Below, in pieces: positions 9,170-20,800 of a stretch of DNA of 64,000 nucleotides (position 1 is its first letter; every line of letters starts with the position of its first letter). The notes under the pieces were generated by a model. It was not told the DNA's origin. It saw only the letters and a list, made by a program, of their open reading frames with translations, and ran no database searches. Location of the stretch: assembly GCA_003254885.1 (NCBI GenBank), contig QANT01008211.1:1-64000 (forward strand), written 5' to 3'. The stretch comes from Purshia tridentata (lineage: Eukaryota; Streptophyta; Magnoliopsida; Rosales; Rosaceae). The position numbers and the translations under genes were made by a program.

Positions 9170-11300
9170 GTGATAGCCCTGTGGGGTTCCATGGGCCTAT
9201 TTACTTGGATTTTACGACCTGTCCCTAGTATTCCTTGTTGGATCATCATTTAAAGTCATTGGAATTTATCAATTTGCCCAAGTTTTAGTTTTGCAAGGGA
9301 TGTATATTTTTAAAAAGGTGTTTTGTCCCAACCTTTTATATAGTTACGTAGAGCTCGACGTCACGAACGCATAGGAAGAAACGGCTCGTAATTTGAAGTT
9401 ACGGTTTAGGAATTATGCACGTTTGAAGTTTGGGGGGAAATATATAAATAGGAAAAATAATTTCATTTTTCAAAAAAAAAAATTATACAAAAATACGAGT
9501 GAAGAGTGTTTGGGCAATCATAATCATCGCCGTACTTTCCGGCCGCTTATGGGGGCGCGTAGAGCATCTGCTAGAAGTCAGGTTGGTCGGGTCTTGTTCG
9601 TCTCTTCGTCCTCTTTCCATCCATACCCAAATAGTCCCGATCGAACCACTATGGACGACGAATCGAGTTTTGGAAGTTTCACCTATCATGAGTTTCAAAT
9701 CCAAATTTCTGCTTTGTCCAACCTCGGTTTGGTTAGAATTTTACCTTTCTGAAATCCTCACGTTTCAAGCTTTCCAACCATATATGATTTGCAATTTTTC
9801 GTGTAGGTTTGAATTTTCAAATTGGGGACAGAAATTTCAGACGGAAATTGGGGTTTTCTGGCCACTTTCGGCCAATTTTTGGACTCAGCCCAGCTGACAA
9901 AGTTATTCCTCTCATCGAGCCCGTCAATTTGGTATAGTCCATTTTATTTTTTGGGTTGGTCGTTGGAAAAGTCAACTTTTCAATGGTTGCTGCCGTTGAC
10001 TGCCGTCGGTGCCGCCACGTGCGGTGGTGCTGGACCGGCCAGTGACCAAAAATGTGCTTTTTTTTATTTTAAGGTTTTTAGGGAACCAATCTGGACCATA
10101 CGTGTTTGTAAATGACGATTGAGAGTGTTTTCGGGAAAGTTTTTGGGTGTTGGCCGTTAGTTGGGTGATCGGCGAGGCTTACGTTTTGCTTGCCAAGTTT
10201 GTGAGTGGATTTTTTGTTTCAAAGTTTGTCTTTTAAATGTTTCAAGATTATTTTGAATTTATTTAAGTATCTATTGAAATTGTGGTTTGACTAGATAATT
10301 CTTTTATTCGCAAATATTTATCTTGTGGTATTTTAAGAATGTATATGTAATATATTTAAAGAGATATTGGTTTATGGTTTTTAAACCACTGTACAATACT
10401 CGGGGGTAAATGGTTGGTTGTAGGTCTTTGGAATCCATCGGTTCACACATATAGGCTTTGGGCTGTGTGTCTTGGTGAACTATCTACGCTCGTATTGATA
10501 AAGTTGGGAATCTATGCGAACCATTGTGTGTTCACGTATTGATAAAGGTTAGCTATATCTATGTACACGTATTTGGCCCACATTTACATATTGATAGAGA
10601 GTTTGTGGGTACTATGGTGTGAGTTTTAAGTATTTCAATTTACTGGTAAATGTCTTGTGCCACTACTACTTATATTTAATGTTTTAACTCTTGTAAATAT
10701 TTGGAACCGTATATGCATATGCAGTATCCTGAAATTATACAAAGTATAATTTTGAAGGTTTTGGATTTATGACGAGTGGGACCCGTGATTTGTGGTTTGA
10801 TATTATGATTTTGCGAATTGGTTTTAAAATTGGGGAATTCGAAAGACAAGTTTTATATTAATATACTTATGTTGAAAAGGATTGTTTAAATTATTTTTGT
10901 TCACTCACTGAGTTTTATCTCATAATTTTGTATTTTAAATATTCTCCCCCAGGTGATAAGGATTTCGTTCGTGCCATTGAGCCTCGAGCTACTTCTGCGT
11001 CTTCTGACATCCAAGACTATGTAGGTATAGTTTCATTTATTTATATCAGTTATTCATTTCTTTCCAATGATTTACTTCCTTTAGATATGCTCTGAGGTCA
11101 CCTTGAGGTGACCACCTTGGGTTGGTTTGTCGATTTGATTATATTTTTGTTTGGAGATTATTTATTGGGATTTTTTCTAGATTTGTTTGAGTTAGAACAG
11201 GATATATCTTGTTTTTGGGTAAGGCATTTTATAAGGAGTTGCTACTGAATTTTCGGTAGGATCGGGGCCCATGTCGGGAGACGTGGGGTCCCCATAGGGT
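9170..11300 (+). mobile_element. Decayed LTR, plus orientation (approximate limits)
   Basis: An LTR relic related to the TGTAACGACCC family. ATATATAAATAGG near 9439-9451 is a TATA box. The segment CACACATATAGGCTTTGGGC at about 10,445 matches the motif next to the tandem arrays in the other LTRs. TTCACTCACTGAGTTTTATC near 10,900 and TTCTCCCCCAGG near 10,940 match the homologous region at 25,960-26,025. Its ends are eroded and no target duplication was found. ORFs at 9393-10115 are within it. Confidence 0.6.
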
Positions 11301-11339
11301 CGTCTTAGGATAAACTCCCAGGCGGTCCAGTCATTGAAT

Positions 11340-11940
11340 TTCCCTTGTACGTAACGGTTGAGAGAAAATTAAGGAAAAATTCTACTGAAAATCCAGCAGA
11401 GTCTCCCTTGTAATTTTGACTATCCCAAATTTGTAAAACTTGTAATACGCTTCTAATTTACATCAACCAGCCCAGCCACAACTAAAGGATCTCAAAACTA
11501 TTTAAAATCCACATCTCTTAAATTTTACTCACCCAATTTAGGGTTATTAGAGCATGATCACTAAAAGCACATAACCAACTTGAGAAAATTAAAATAATTA
11601 TACCAAGGTGATGATGAGCTGAAATTGAAAAACTGATGCCTTGACGTTGTACAGCCTGACCTCCGATCTCTAATACCTAGGGGGAAAGTTAAAATAGCAC
11701 AAAAAAAAAAAAAAAAAANNNNNNNNNNNNNAAAAAAAAAAAAACAGAAATGTGAGTTGACTTAGTGAGTGGACAAAAATGAAAAGACAAAGCCATTAAA
11801 TTTATTTATCTATTAAATTTCTCTTAAATCGAAATTGGCTCTAAGACCTCACGATGCTCCTTGAAATTCTCCAATTTTAAAAGCCATTTCACAAATACAT
11901 TACAAATTATCCACCATAATGCTAATAATCAACTTGATAC
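11340..11940 (-). mobile_element. Truncated LTR fragment, minus orientation
   Basis: Shows the same order of blocks as the terminal part of the LTRs at 2293 and 12,107: the AAGGAAAAATTCTACTGAAA stretch, CCACAACTAAAGG, CTAGGGGGAAAGTTAAAA, then GTGAGTGGACAAAA. It is more diverged and truncated. With the plus-oriented relic at 9170-11300 it forms a pair of opposite orientation. It contains the poly-A/N gap. Confidence 0.6.
11719..11731. other. Assembly gap (13 N) inside poly-A
   Basis: Thirteen undetermined bases lie between A-runs of about 18 and 13. The true length of this homopolymer is unknown. Confidence 0.98.
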
Positions 11941-12740
11941 GCAGCAGATGGCAGCTTTCATGTAGGCATTCTTAATTATACAGCCTAAGACTAAGCCTGT
12001 TGAGAGAAGAAAAGAGAAAGAGGGAGTATATAAATACTTTTCTCCGAACCAAGCCCATCACGGTAGCTCTAAAGTGAGTTTGCTGAAACATGGCTTCAAC
12101 ATATTCTGACAGAACCCTCCCCGGATTCCACCTTGGAACTCGGAGTGATCCTGTGGGAATTCAATATCATGGAAAATCCTACCGAAAATTCGGCAGAATC
12201 TTCCCTAAATTGGACTAACCCTTTCTCCAGGAAGACCTGCAAAAGCACTTCTAAACACTCAGCTCCTCTACCACAAGCAAAGGGGTCTCCGACCCGAAGT
12301 TCAAACTACTTCATTATGTATTTTACTAGATTATCACAGCAGTACTACAAGCTTAACCAAAGAAATCTAAATTTACAAAGACAGCTACGCGCCTACAAAA
12401 TTTACAAGTTCACTAGATTGCCTCGATGCCTTTGGCTCGACCGCTCCACCGCTACGACCTGGGGGGGAAAATTAAAACAACAAACAAAGGATAAAACAAA
12501 TGAGATAACTCAGTGAGTGGACGAAAATAACGAGTAATCAAACGTAAGTTATAAAAATGTATTTATTAGCTGAAACTAAAAAATTATTTGGCACTAAAAT
12601 CTCACGTCTCTCTTTGAAATCCCCCAGTTTCGAAATTCATTCTAAAACTATTCCAAAAAGGATCTCAAATCAATTTAGTAACTGTAAAATTCCAAGTTTT
12701 CTAAGAAGTAAATCATAAAACACCATCCAAGTACCCTGGA

Positions 12741-12897
12741 TAACTGGCCGTGCACTCGTACGAAATGCTGCATCGTACGAACAGGGCGGATCTAACTGGC
12801 CATACACCTGTATGGAATTCTGCATTGCACAGGCAGGGCAAATTTAACTGGCCATACACCTGTACGGAATTTTGCATCGCACAGACAGGGCAAATCA
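12741..12897. repeat. 52-bp tandem repeat in LTR
   Basis: Three units starting TAACTGGCC at 12,741, 12,793 and 12,845. Each contains a direct-repeat-like CGTACG/TGCA core and ends in CAGGGCR. It occupies the same LTR position as the 27-bp array of the related LTRs, just before the conserved CACACGGCCCAAAGCCTAT block. Confidence 0.85.
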
Positions 12898-14463
12898 CTA
12901 GTCATATGTGGACGCAGAGCTGCCCCTAAAGGGTGAGGCACCGCAACACACGGCCCAAAGCCTATATGTGTGTCACGAAGGGTCCCAAAGACCTTACTGA
13001 GCTTATCTGTAGCTGGGTACTTACACGGAATTTTAAATCCACTTTTTATTTCTCAAACCACAACTGATAAATCCTTGAAATAATATTTTTATAAACCCTT
13101 GAATTCCAACGTTATCTCAAAAACTCAAGAATGAAAACATTATGGATTTCTTTCTGTCTCGTTAAAGTATGAAATCCAGTATAACTAATTTCAAACTCAA
13201 AGTATAAATCAACTTAATTAAGAAATCTGGAAACTAAACTCATGAACCAAATAATAATTCTAAATAATTAAATCAAAGCTCAAATAAAACTCACAATACA
13301 AATATAAAGTAAATCAAGAAGTTTATAAACAAGTCCACTCACAGAGATGGCCTAGCTTTGGTCTCTAGTTAGATCGTCTCGAGTCTCAGAAGTATCGCCT
13401 AAAATAAAAATACTTCGCGTTAGAATAATATTCAGAATAATAACTGAAAAACTAGAATATGTGAGTTCTAGGCCCTTCGCTCCATAATCCTAAATTCAAA
13501 CTATAACCCAACTTATCTTCCCTTTTCAACTCAAAATTCAACGCTACTAGCTCATCTCAACCTCGTTAAACTCCTTCAAATAACCTTTATTACTACACAA
13601 CTCGACCGAGGGTCGTTCCAGTGTCATTTCACAACCCAACAATGTCCAATTCCATCTCAAATTCACTATTCCTCCAATTTCTTCAAACTAACCATTCTAA
13701 ACACCAATTAACGGTTTCTAAGGGTGAAAATCACTAACAATTGCAATTAAATCTCTACGAACACCTTAAATTTCCAAAATTTTCGAAATGGGCATAAGCC
13801 CCAAATTTCCAACTTTCAATTTCCTTGAAATTTCTCAAACTAGACTTCAATTGAAGGTTCATAAAGATGGAATTTAGCCCAAACGCCCCACAATTTGATT
13901 CAATCTCAAAGACCCAAGCTAAACCGGAAATGGGCATAACCCCAATTTCCCCAACTTTCCACTTTCTCAAATTTCCTTAAAATTCCTCAATCTAACCTTC
14001 AATTTATCGTTCCTAGGAGTGATTATGGCCTAAAAATACATAAAACACTCTCCAATTTCCGACATCTCAAGAGAATTCGAAATGGGTTCCAATTCCTAAA
14101 TTCCTACTTCTCAAATACTCAAAATTAAACCACCAATTTCAAGGAGAAAGAAAGCCCACAAGGAGAGGAGAAAACCCACCTAAAAAGGAGAGAATTAGTG
14201 CCGGAAATTTGGCCAGAAAAATGAGAGAACCGTCGGCTTGTGCGGGTTCTCCAAGCTGCTGGACGCATGCAAGAGGGCTGGGTCGGCAGGAGGAGCAGTT
14301 GGGTAGGCTGGTCGGCGGCTGGAGAGTCACCGGTGGGGGGCTGGGTCGGCCGGAGTGGCTGGGTGGTCGCGCAGGGAGAGAGGAAGAAGGAGATGTTGGC
14401 TGGAGGGGGATGTTTTTCGCGTGGGGAGAGGAGAGGAGAGAGAGAAATAAAGGGAGGGGGAGA

Positions 14464-14481
14464 TTCCAGAATTTTCTGGAA
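14464..14481. promoter_or_regulatory. Perfect four-unit heat-shock element
   Basis: TTCCAGAATTTTCTGGAA matches TTCnnGAAnnTTCnnGAA at every fixed position and is palindromic. It lies in the LTR close to the presumed transcription start, between U3 and the CT-rich leader in the minus orientation. The HSE consensus is established; activity here is inferred. Confidence 0.6.
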
Positions 14482-14842
14482 TTAAGACCCACTTCAACAT
14501 AATTACAAGTTTGCCCCTCTTTTCTCACGTCCGTATTTCTCAAACCGTAGCTCCAAATGACGCATGCTATGTGTCTACAAACTTGTGGAGTCGAGCTCTA
14601 CGCTAACATGTCAAAGTCAACTCCGAGATTCGGGTAATTTAAAAAGTCAACTTTTTTGGTCACTTGTCACGTTCCTAACTTTATAACCGTAGCTCTAAAT
14701 AACCCATGCCACGTGTCAATGAATTCGTGGGCTCAAGACTTTCCTAACGGACCCAAGGTCAAAGCTAAAATCTTATTAGAACCAAAAGTCAACTTTGGGC
14801 CCTATTAGAATTTACTTAAAAGGTACGGGTTGTTACATATTC

Positions 14843-15450
14843 TGAATAAGCTCAATGCAATCCAAGCATCACCTGAGATGAGGGTTTGGTTAGCTACTCA
14901 TATGTTGGAAGGATAAGTGGATGCTTGGTGGCTTCAATGACGGATGTTGAAGCAATAGAATGAAATGACTTTCAACAGCATTTAAATAACCTTTACTTCC
15001 CAAAGCTTGTGATAGTATGGAAGGTTAAGGAATTTATGGAATTGGAGCAAGGGAGTATGACAATAGCTGAGTATGTGTTAGAATTTACAAAGTTGGGAAG
15101 GTTTTCACCTTCGATCATGAATGATGAGGAGTTGAAGATGTCTCGATTCTTGCAAGGGTTGAAGAATGAGATTTGTACTTATTTGGTGAGTCATGATTAC
15201 CCCCAGACTACACCACCTTGGTAAATGCAGCTTATGCTTAGGAGCAAGATTATATAATCGCTATGAAGTTGAAGGCATCTGGAAAGCCTAATGAGAAAAG
15301 GTCTAGGAAGAAGAGGAGTTTTTATTCTGGAAAGGAAAGGAAACAAGGAGGATTTGGGAGATGTCACATTAGCTGCTTCATTTGTAAAGAAGAAGGACAT
15401 ATCTTCACTAGGTGCCCGAATAGAGGAGCTGAGGGGCAGATGAAATCTTA
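14843..15450 (+). pseudogene. Gypsy gag fragment with zinc knuckle
   Basis: Frames 14,843-15,224 and 15,263-15,451 together show a gag core (VKEFMELEQGSMTIAEYVLE, RFLQGLKNEI) and a CCHC knuckle CFICKEEGHIFTRC. Stops and frame changes (for example after MLEG near 14,914) make it non-functional. It continues from the sequence just left of the solo LTR at 12,107. Confidence 0.75.
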
Positions 15451-15485
15451 GAAACCCCAACCATCGGTCTAGAATAACCAACTGT

Positions 15486-15752
15486 GTGGAGCCCAGCCTC
15501 CAAGACAACTGCCACAAGCGGCCTTGTCCTCAACATAATTGTGATGGTAAAGCTTTTTCACTTCATGAAACAAATGAGAATGCAGCTTTGGATGGTACAC
15601 TTCTCTTATCAAACACTCAAGTTAAAATATTGTTTGACACTAGTGCATCACATTTTTTCGTATTTGTTAGATTTGCTAAAAGTCTAGGATTGTGTACTCA
15701 GTCATTAGTTGTACCCTTAGACTTAAGTATTCCTCTAAAAATAAGAAAGTGA
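15486..15752 (+). pseudogene. Gypsy protease fragment
   Basis: The ORF contains NAALDGTLLLSNTQVKILFD followed by TSASHFF. This is the aspartic protease active-site region, with DTSAS in place of the usual D-S/T-G-A-S. It terminates early. It follows gag of the same decayed element. Confidence 0.7.
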
Positions 15753-16018
15753 TAGATCAAATCTATAGGACTTGTTAACTAGTAATACAAGAACAGACAT
15801 TGCTAGCTAATTTGTACCCTTTAGAAATGAAAGAACCTAATCCTAGGTATGGATTAGTTATGCTCGAATCAAGCTCAAATCAACTGTAGGAAGAGGAAGG
15901 TACAAGTTAGTGCACCCAATGGAGTAGAAGTAGTAGTACGTTTGGATGAAAAGTTGATTCTATCTAACCCTTTGCTGAAGGCTAGTCTCAAAGGAAGGAG
16001 AACTCTGCAACTTTATTA

Positions 16019-18525
16019 TGACGCCCCGGAACCACCGAAAGCTCCACAGTGGCACCCGTCTTAAAGATCTCAAGACTATAATATCGTTACCTCTAAGTAT
16101 CATAACCTCAAGCTCTTTAAAACGAGTTAAGCCCTTTTTAGTTGTGAAACTGGGTTGGATCAGAGTAGTGATTCACAGCGAAAATAAATTATTGAAAATA
16201 CCTTATTAGATTAAAATATAATAAAAGTACCAACCCAAATGGGTTATAAGTTCAAAAAGCAATAACCCTAAACACTACCTAAACAAGTAATAATTATACA
16301 GAAATAGTAGATAAACAGACATGCCAAGATAATCTAACCGCTCCTGAATGATTCTACCATAGGTAAAGTGATGCAATAAATTGGACTCATGGGCAGCCAA
16401 TGGAGGGTACCACCTACGAGGATGAAAGTGATACACCACCACTAATCTAAAGAAAGGATCTAAACCAGATAAAATGGATGTTGACAATCTACAAGTGCCA
16501 AGCCCATAACCTTAGTCCTGGTGGTCAACAATTGGCTTTCCTGCACTCACAAGAGTGCAGTAGGGGGTAAGCATCACATACAATCATCGCTTCCCTCGGG
16601 GGAGATCCTGGTCAGGTTTGAAAATAATACACGAAAGTATATAGGTATAGGAATTTCAGAAAGATAGGTAAAACAATACACATCCAAAATCAACAATAAG
16701 GACAACAAAGAGAAATAATAAGCCAATAGAAATGATGCCAATAATCAGTGAGTAAACCATTGTATGCTCATACAACTTTTCCAGTGAAAATCTCGTCACG
16801 TGACAAAGTATAGATACTTACGTGCAACCATCACGAACGGCCAACTACCAATATCAGAATTTCACCACCTTCTCGATACTGTAGTGAGAGTATCCATTTA
16901 CCTGATAATACCGCCTACGTTAGCCTCCCCAGAAGGACATTCGACTAACCCATCTATACTACCCCTCTAGAGGTTTAGGGAATTGAAACCCAAGGTCACA
17001 ACACGTGCCTTTTACTCTCAGGTTGCCGAAATCCGAGTATCGGAAAAATAAACACAGATATGCCATACAAAAATGATGCACTTTATTTGTGTAAAACCTT
17101 TCACATATATATAGTATGAAAATAAGTAGGAAATCCTTTAACCAGGATATGTTTCCTTCCCCTTACCTATTTTACCAATGAGTGTCCTTGTCCTTAACCT
17201 TTTTGCCTGTCCCGGTCCTTATCCATGTTCTACTTGTACTTTGGGAAGTTGGAGATTCGATCCCGACAGCAACTGTCAAACAAAATGCACTAGAACGTAC
17301 ATGCCCTCGACCTTGTCTAGTTCAAACTAGGTATAACCCAGAGGTTCAGCACTAGTATAAGGCTAGGCTTATCTGAATTCTTAATCCAACATGACCCCGC
17401 ACCCTGAGGCAGACTATTATGTCAGATCATGGGTTTCTACTTAGGTTTATTTTCATTTAAGTGGAGGAGGTTGATCAATGTTCAACATACAACGTGTCCA
17501 GATTAGTGCATGGGGAAACTGAGGGATGTGGCTCAGTCCCCAACACGTTGTTGGGTTTCCCACAGATATAGCCTCAATATATTATTAAGTTCATTTTACA
17601 ACAACAACAGTTTAGTAGCATTTGGGTTATGACCACAACTTAAGTAATAATAAATTAAATAGGTTGGTTAGGGGTTTACCAATTGAAGACTTCCCACGAG
17701 CAGAGTTTCGGTACCACTAAACTAGCAAAGTAACAAGATAAAAGAGTTTAGTTAGCACAAGTAAAATCTATAGGAATTTCAGCCGAACTTCAACAGGGGT
17801 TAAGAAGAGGTCACCGAGAAGCTCAAAAATGAAGATCCTAACTCTGGTAGAATTTTGACTCTAGAAGGTATAACTCGGCTCCACGAACACATTATCAAAA
17901 ACGGCTCGCCAATCGGATCTCTAAAATGAAAACTTTGACCAAAATAGAAAAACTTCTATTTGATCTTGGAGAGAGAAAGACCAACACTTTTAGAGAGAGA
18001 AACCACTAATGTAGAGAGAGTAAGACTACTAAACTAGAGAGAAAGAGACTTTGAGAGAGAGAAGCTCTCAAATGGAGCTTTGGTGTGAATTGAAAGTGAT
18101 GGGAAATGGGGTATTTATAGGTGGGTGGTGAGGAAATGGATGGCTAGGATTTAATCTAGATGGAGGGCTAGGATTAAATGGAAGGATCTAGAATTCTAGG
18201 TAAATAAAATAAGTGAAAAATAAAAAGGAAAATAAGAATTCTAGAATACTCTTGTCAGGAAGAAAGTCAGAAAATTAGAACAACCCTAGGGAAAAATTAA
18301 GAAACTAAATGAAAGGAAAACTGGGAAATTCACAAAATAATTTCTTGAAGTCAGAATGGTACGAAACTGGTATCATGGGGTCCGTGGGCAGGACTCTACC
18401 TTTCTACAGTCTTACTTTGGTCAAAGTCAAAAGTCCAAGTCCAAGTCAACGTTTGGTCAATTTAGAAAAATTCCAAAAATTAAGGAAAGTCCCAAAATAA
18501 ATTTGGAAATTTCCTGGATCTCACA
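16019..18525 (-). mobile_element. Solo LTR inside gypsy host
   Basis: 2507 bp running TGACGCCCCGGAACC ... GGATCTCACA. Minus orientation is shown by a TATA box (CCTATAAATACCCC, minus strand near 18,112-18,121) followed by a leader rich in CTCTCTC. The host protein frame breaks at 16,018 (GRRTLQLYY) and resumes after 18,525 (ASTKDKKET), ahead of reverse transcriptase. Flanks TATTA and TTGCA do not match, so the target duplication is eroded or the ends are off by a few bases. U3 is short (about 0.4 kb) and R-U5 very long (about 2.1 kb). Confidence 0.75.
18112..18121 (-). promoter_or_regulatory. TATA box of solo LTR
   Basis: CCTATAAATA on the minus strand, followed 30-50 bases downstream by a CT-rich stretch typical of plant LTR leaders. 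Confidence 0.55.
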
Positions 18526-18544
18526 TTGCATCAACAAAGGATAA

Positions 18545-19410
18545 AAAGGAAACTTGAGAGGTTATACTAGTTGTGGATGAGTACCCAGAAGTGTTTCCTA
18601 AAGAATTGCTAGGGATACCTCCACCAAGAGAAGTAGAGTTTCGAACGGATTTGGTTCTGGAACACATGCCAATATTAAACAACCGTATCAGATGGCTCCA
18701 GCTGAAATGGGAGAACTACAAAAGCAATGGGAAGAATTAAAAGTCGGGATTCATTCAACAAAGCACATCGCCTTGGGGAGCTCCAGTATTGTTTGTAAAG
18801 AAGCACAATGGATCATTGTGAGTTTGCATTGATTATTGGAAGTTGAATCAAGTGACGATTAAGAACAAGTATTCACTACCACAAATTGATGAGTTATTCG
18901 ATCAACTCACCAGTGCAGAGCATTTCTCTAAGATTGACCTACGGTCAAGTTATCACCAATTACGCGTTCAAGAGGAGGATATAGCTAAGACCACATTCCA
19001 TACTAGTTATGGACACTTTGAGTTTATGGTTATGCCTTTTGGACTGACAAATGCACCCGCAAAATTCATGGACTAGATCAATCATGTATTCAGACCTTAT
19101 CTAGACAAGTTCGTGATTGTTTCCATCGACGAAATTTTAATTTACTGAAGGATGCTACAGGAACATGAGGTACATCTCAGGTTGTCTTGGAAACCCTAAT
19201 GGAGAAGCAATTGTACGCCAATAAGTCAAAGTGTGATTTATGGTTAAAGGAAGTACAATTTCTTAGACATATCATCTCTGGAGAAGGGATCAAAGTAGAC
19301 CCCAATAAGGTAGAATTAGTGATGAACTGGGAACAACCAAAGTCAGTTACAAAGATCCAAAATTTTCTTGGACTAGCAGGGTATATTTTATAAGACATTA
19401 ATCATTTCTA
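18545..19410 (+). pseudogene. Gypsy reverse transcriptase fragment
   Basis: Opens with VVDEYPEVFPKELLGIPPPR, the linker before gypsy reverse transcriptase. Then 18,843-19,076 gives [32 protein letters not shown] and [15 protein letters not shown]. The catalytic segment near 19,120 is damaged. 19,187-19,393 gives SKCDLWLKEVQFLRHIIS and IQNFLGLAGY, where the frame ends. These motifs belong to Ty3/gypsy chromovirus-type RT. At least three stops or frame breaks occur. The remainder of pol is lost at the junction with Athila-like sequence. Confidence 0.85.
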
Positions 19411-19414
19411 GTAA

Positions 19415-19835
19415 GGGGCAGCAGGTAACAACTATGCAGGTGGATCCATAAGAAATAAGACCACAGTTGAATGCCAAAATTTATTTGATATATTGGTAAT
19501 GGAAACACAACATTCTGATACGAGAGGTAGGTATGCCGAAGTGAATGAAATTAGTAATTCTAATGCTTTTACTTCACAAGCACATGTTGATTCTATTGCT
19601 AATAAGTTGGATGCATTGCTTGCTATGAATGGGAGAATGCCAACATAAGAGATTTGTGCTATTTGTGATGTCATTGGTCATTCCACAATATCTTGTCCTA
19701 ATGGGGTTGATTTCTCAGAATTCGTGCAAGAACAAGCCAATCTAGTGAATTCCTACAATGTACTGAAATGTTAGGATTGACCCATGTTTGGGGATAAATC
19801 CCCAAGCATTTACTTATAAAAAAAAAAAAACAACA
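19415..19835 (+). pseudogene. Athila-like gag fragment
   Basis: Translates as NNYAGGSIRNKTTVECQNLF, then AHVDSIANKLDALLAMNGRM and a Cys/His cluster CAICDVIGHSTISC, then EFVQEQANLVNSYN. In-frame stops are present. The frame stops at the A-run where the solo LTR begins and appears to continue after it (QPILQYIQS). Confidence 0.65.
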
Positions 19836-19929
19836 TGATGACACGTGAACAATCGAGGGTCCAGACGCTCAACTTCTTCAACTTGGACTCACCTCGGTTG
19901 AGGCTCCGATCACTCAGCCATTTTGATTC

Positions 19930-20800
19930 GGCTCAGACTCAGGCTCCGCTGCTTCAATGCGAGTCTATCCACTTCTCCGTTTGGACTGAGAAACCATGAC
20001 TTGTTTGGCTCGGACTCAGGCTCCGCTGCTTCAACGCGAGTCTATCCACTTCTCCGTTCGGACTGAGAAACCATCACCTGTTCGGCTCGGACTCAGCCTC
20101 CGCTGCTTCAACGCGAGTCTATCCACTTCTCCGTTCGGACTGAGAAACCATGACCTGTTCGGCTCGGACTCAGGCTCCGCTGCTTTAACGCGAGTTTATC
20201 CACTTCTCTGTTTGAACTGAGAAACCATCACCTGTTCGGCTCGGACTCAGGCTCCACTGCTTCAACGCGAGTTTATCCACTTCTCCATTCGGACTGAGAA
20301 CCATGACCTGTTCGGCTCGGACTCAGCCTCCGCTACTTCAACGCGAGTCTATCCATTTCTCCGTTCGGACTGAGAAACCATGACCTGTTCGGCTCGGACT
20401 CAGGCTCCGCTGCTTTAACGTGAGTTTATCCACTTCTCTGTTTGAACTGAGAAACCATCACCTGTTCGGCTCAGACTCAGGCTCCACTGCTTCAACGCGA
20501 GTCTATCCACTTCTCCGTTCGGACTGAGAAACCATGACCTGTTTGGTTTGGACTCAGGCTCCGCTGCTTCAACGCGAGTCTATCCACTTCTCCGTTCGGA
20601 CTGAGAAACTATGACCTGTTCGGTTCGGACTCAGGCTCCGCTGCTTCATCGCGAGTCTATCCACTTCTCCGTTCGGACTTGTAAACTATGACCTGTTCGG
20701 TTTGGACTGAGGCTCTGCCTCCTCATCGCGAGTCTTTTCACTTCTTAGTTCGGACTCGGAACTATGACTTGTTCGGCTCGGACTGACACTCCACCGCTTG
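19930..20800. repeat. 77-bp tandem repeat, about 10-11 copies
   Basis: GAGTYTATCC marks each unit, at 19,961, 20,038, 20,115, 20,192 and so on, 77 bp apart. Units read approximately: TCAACGCGAGTCTATCCACT, TCTCCGTTCGGACTGAGAAA, then ACCATGACCTGTTCGGCTCG. The last units before 20,800 are more diverged. It lies within the LTR, in the U3 part if the orientation is plus. Confidence 0.9.

Larger units (their letters stand above)
12107..14837 (-). mobile_element. Solo LTR, TSD TATTC
   Basis: A 2731-bp LTR of the TGTAACGACCC/TGACAG family, minus orientation. It runs TGACAGAACCCTCC ... GGTACGGGTTGTTACA. TATTC flanks both ends (12,102-12,106 and 14,838-14,842). It is diverged from the gag-only element's LTR and carries a different tandem array at the equivalent position. 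It interrupts the gag region of the older gypsy host. ORFs at 12133, 13755, 14139 and 14209 lie in it and are not genes. Confidence 0.93.

Noticed and set aside
18526-18530. TTGCA as target duplication of the LTR at 16,019
   Set aside because: The left flank is TATTA, which does not match; I could not find any shift that gives both TG/CA ends and an equal 5-mer.
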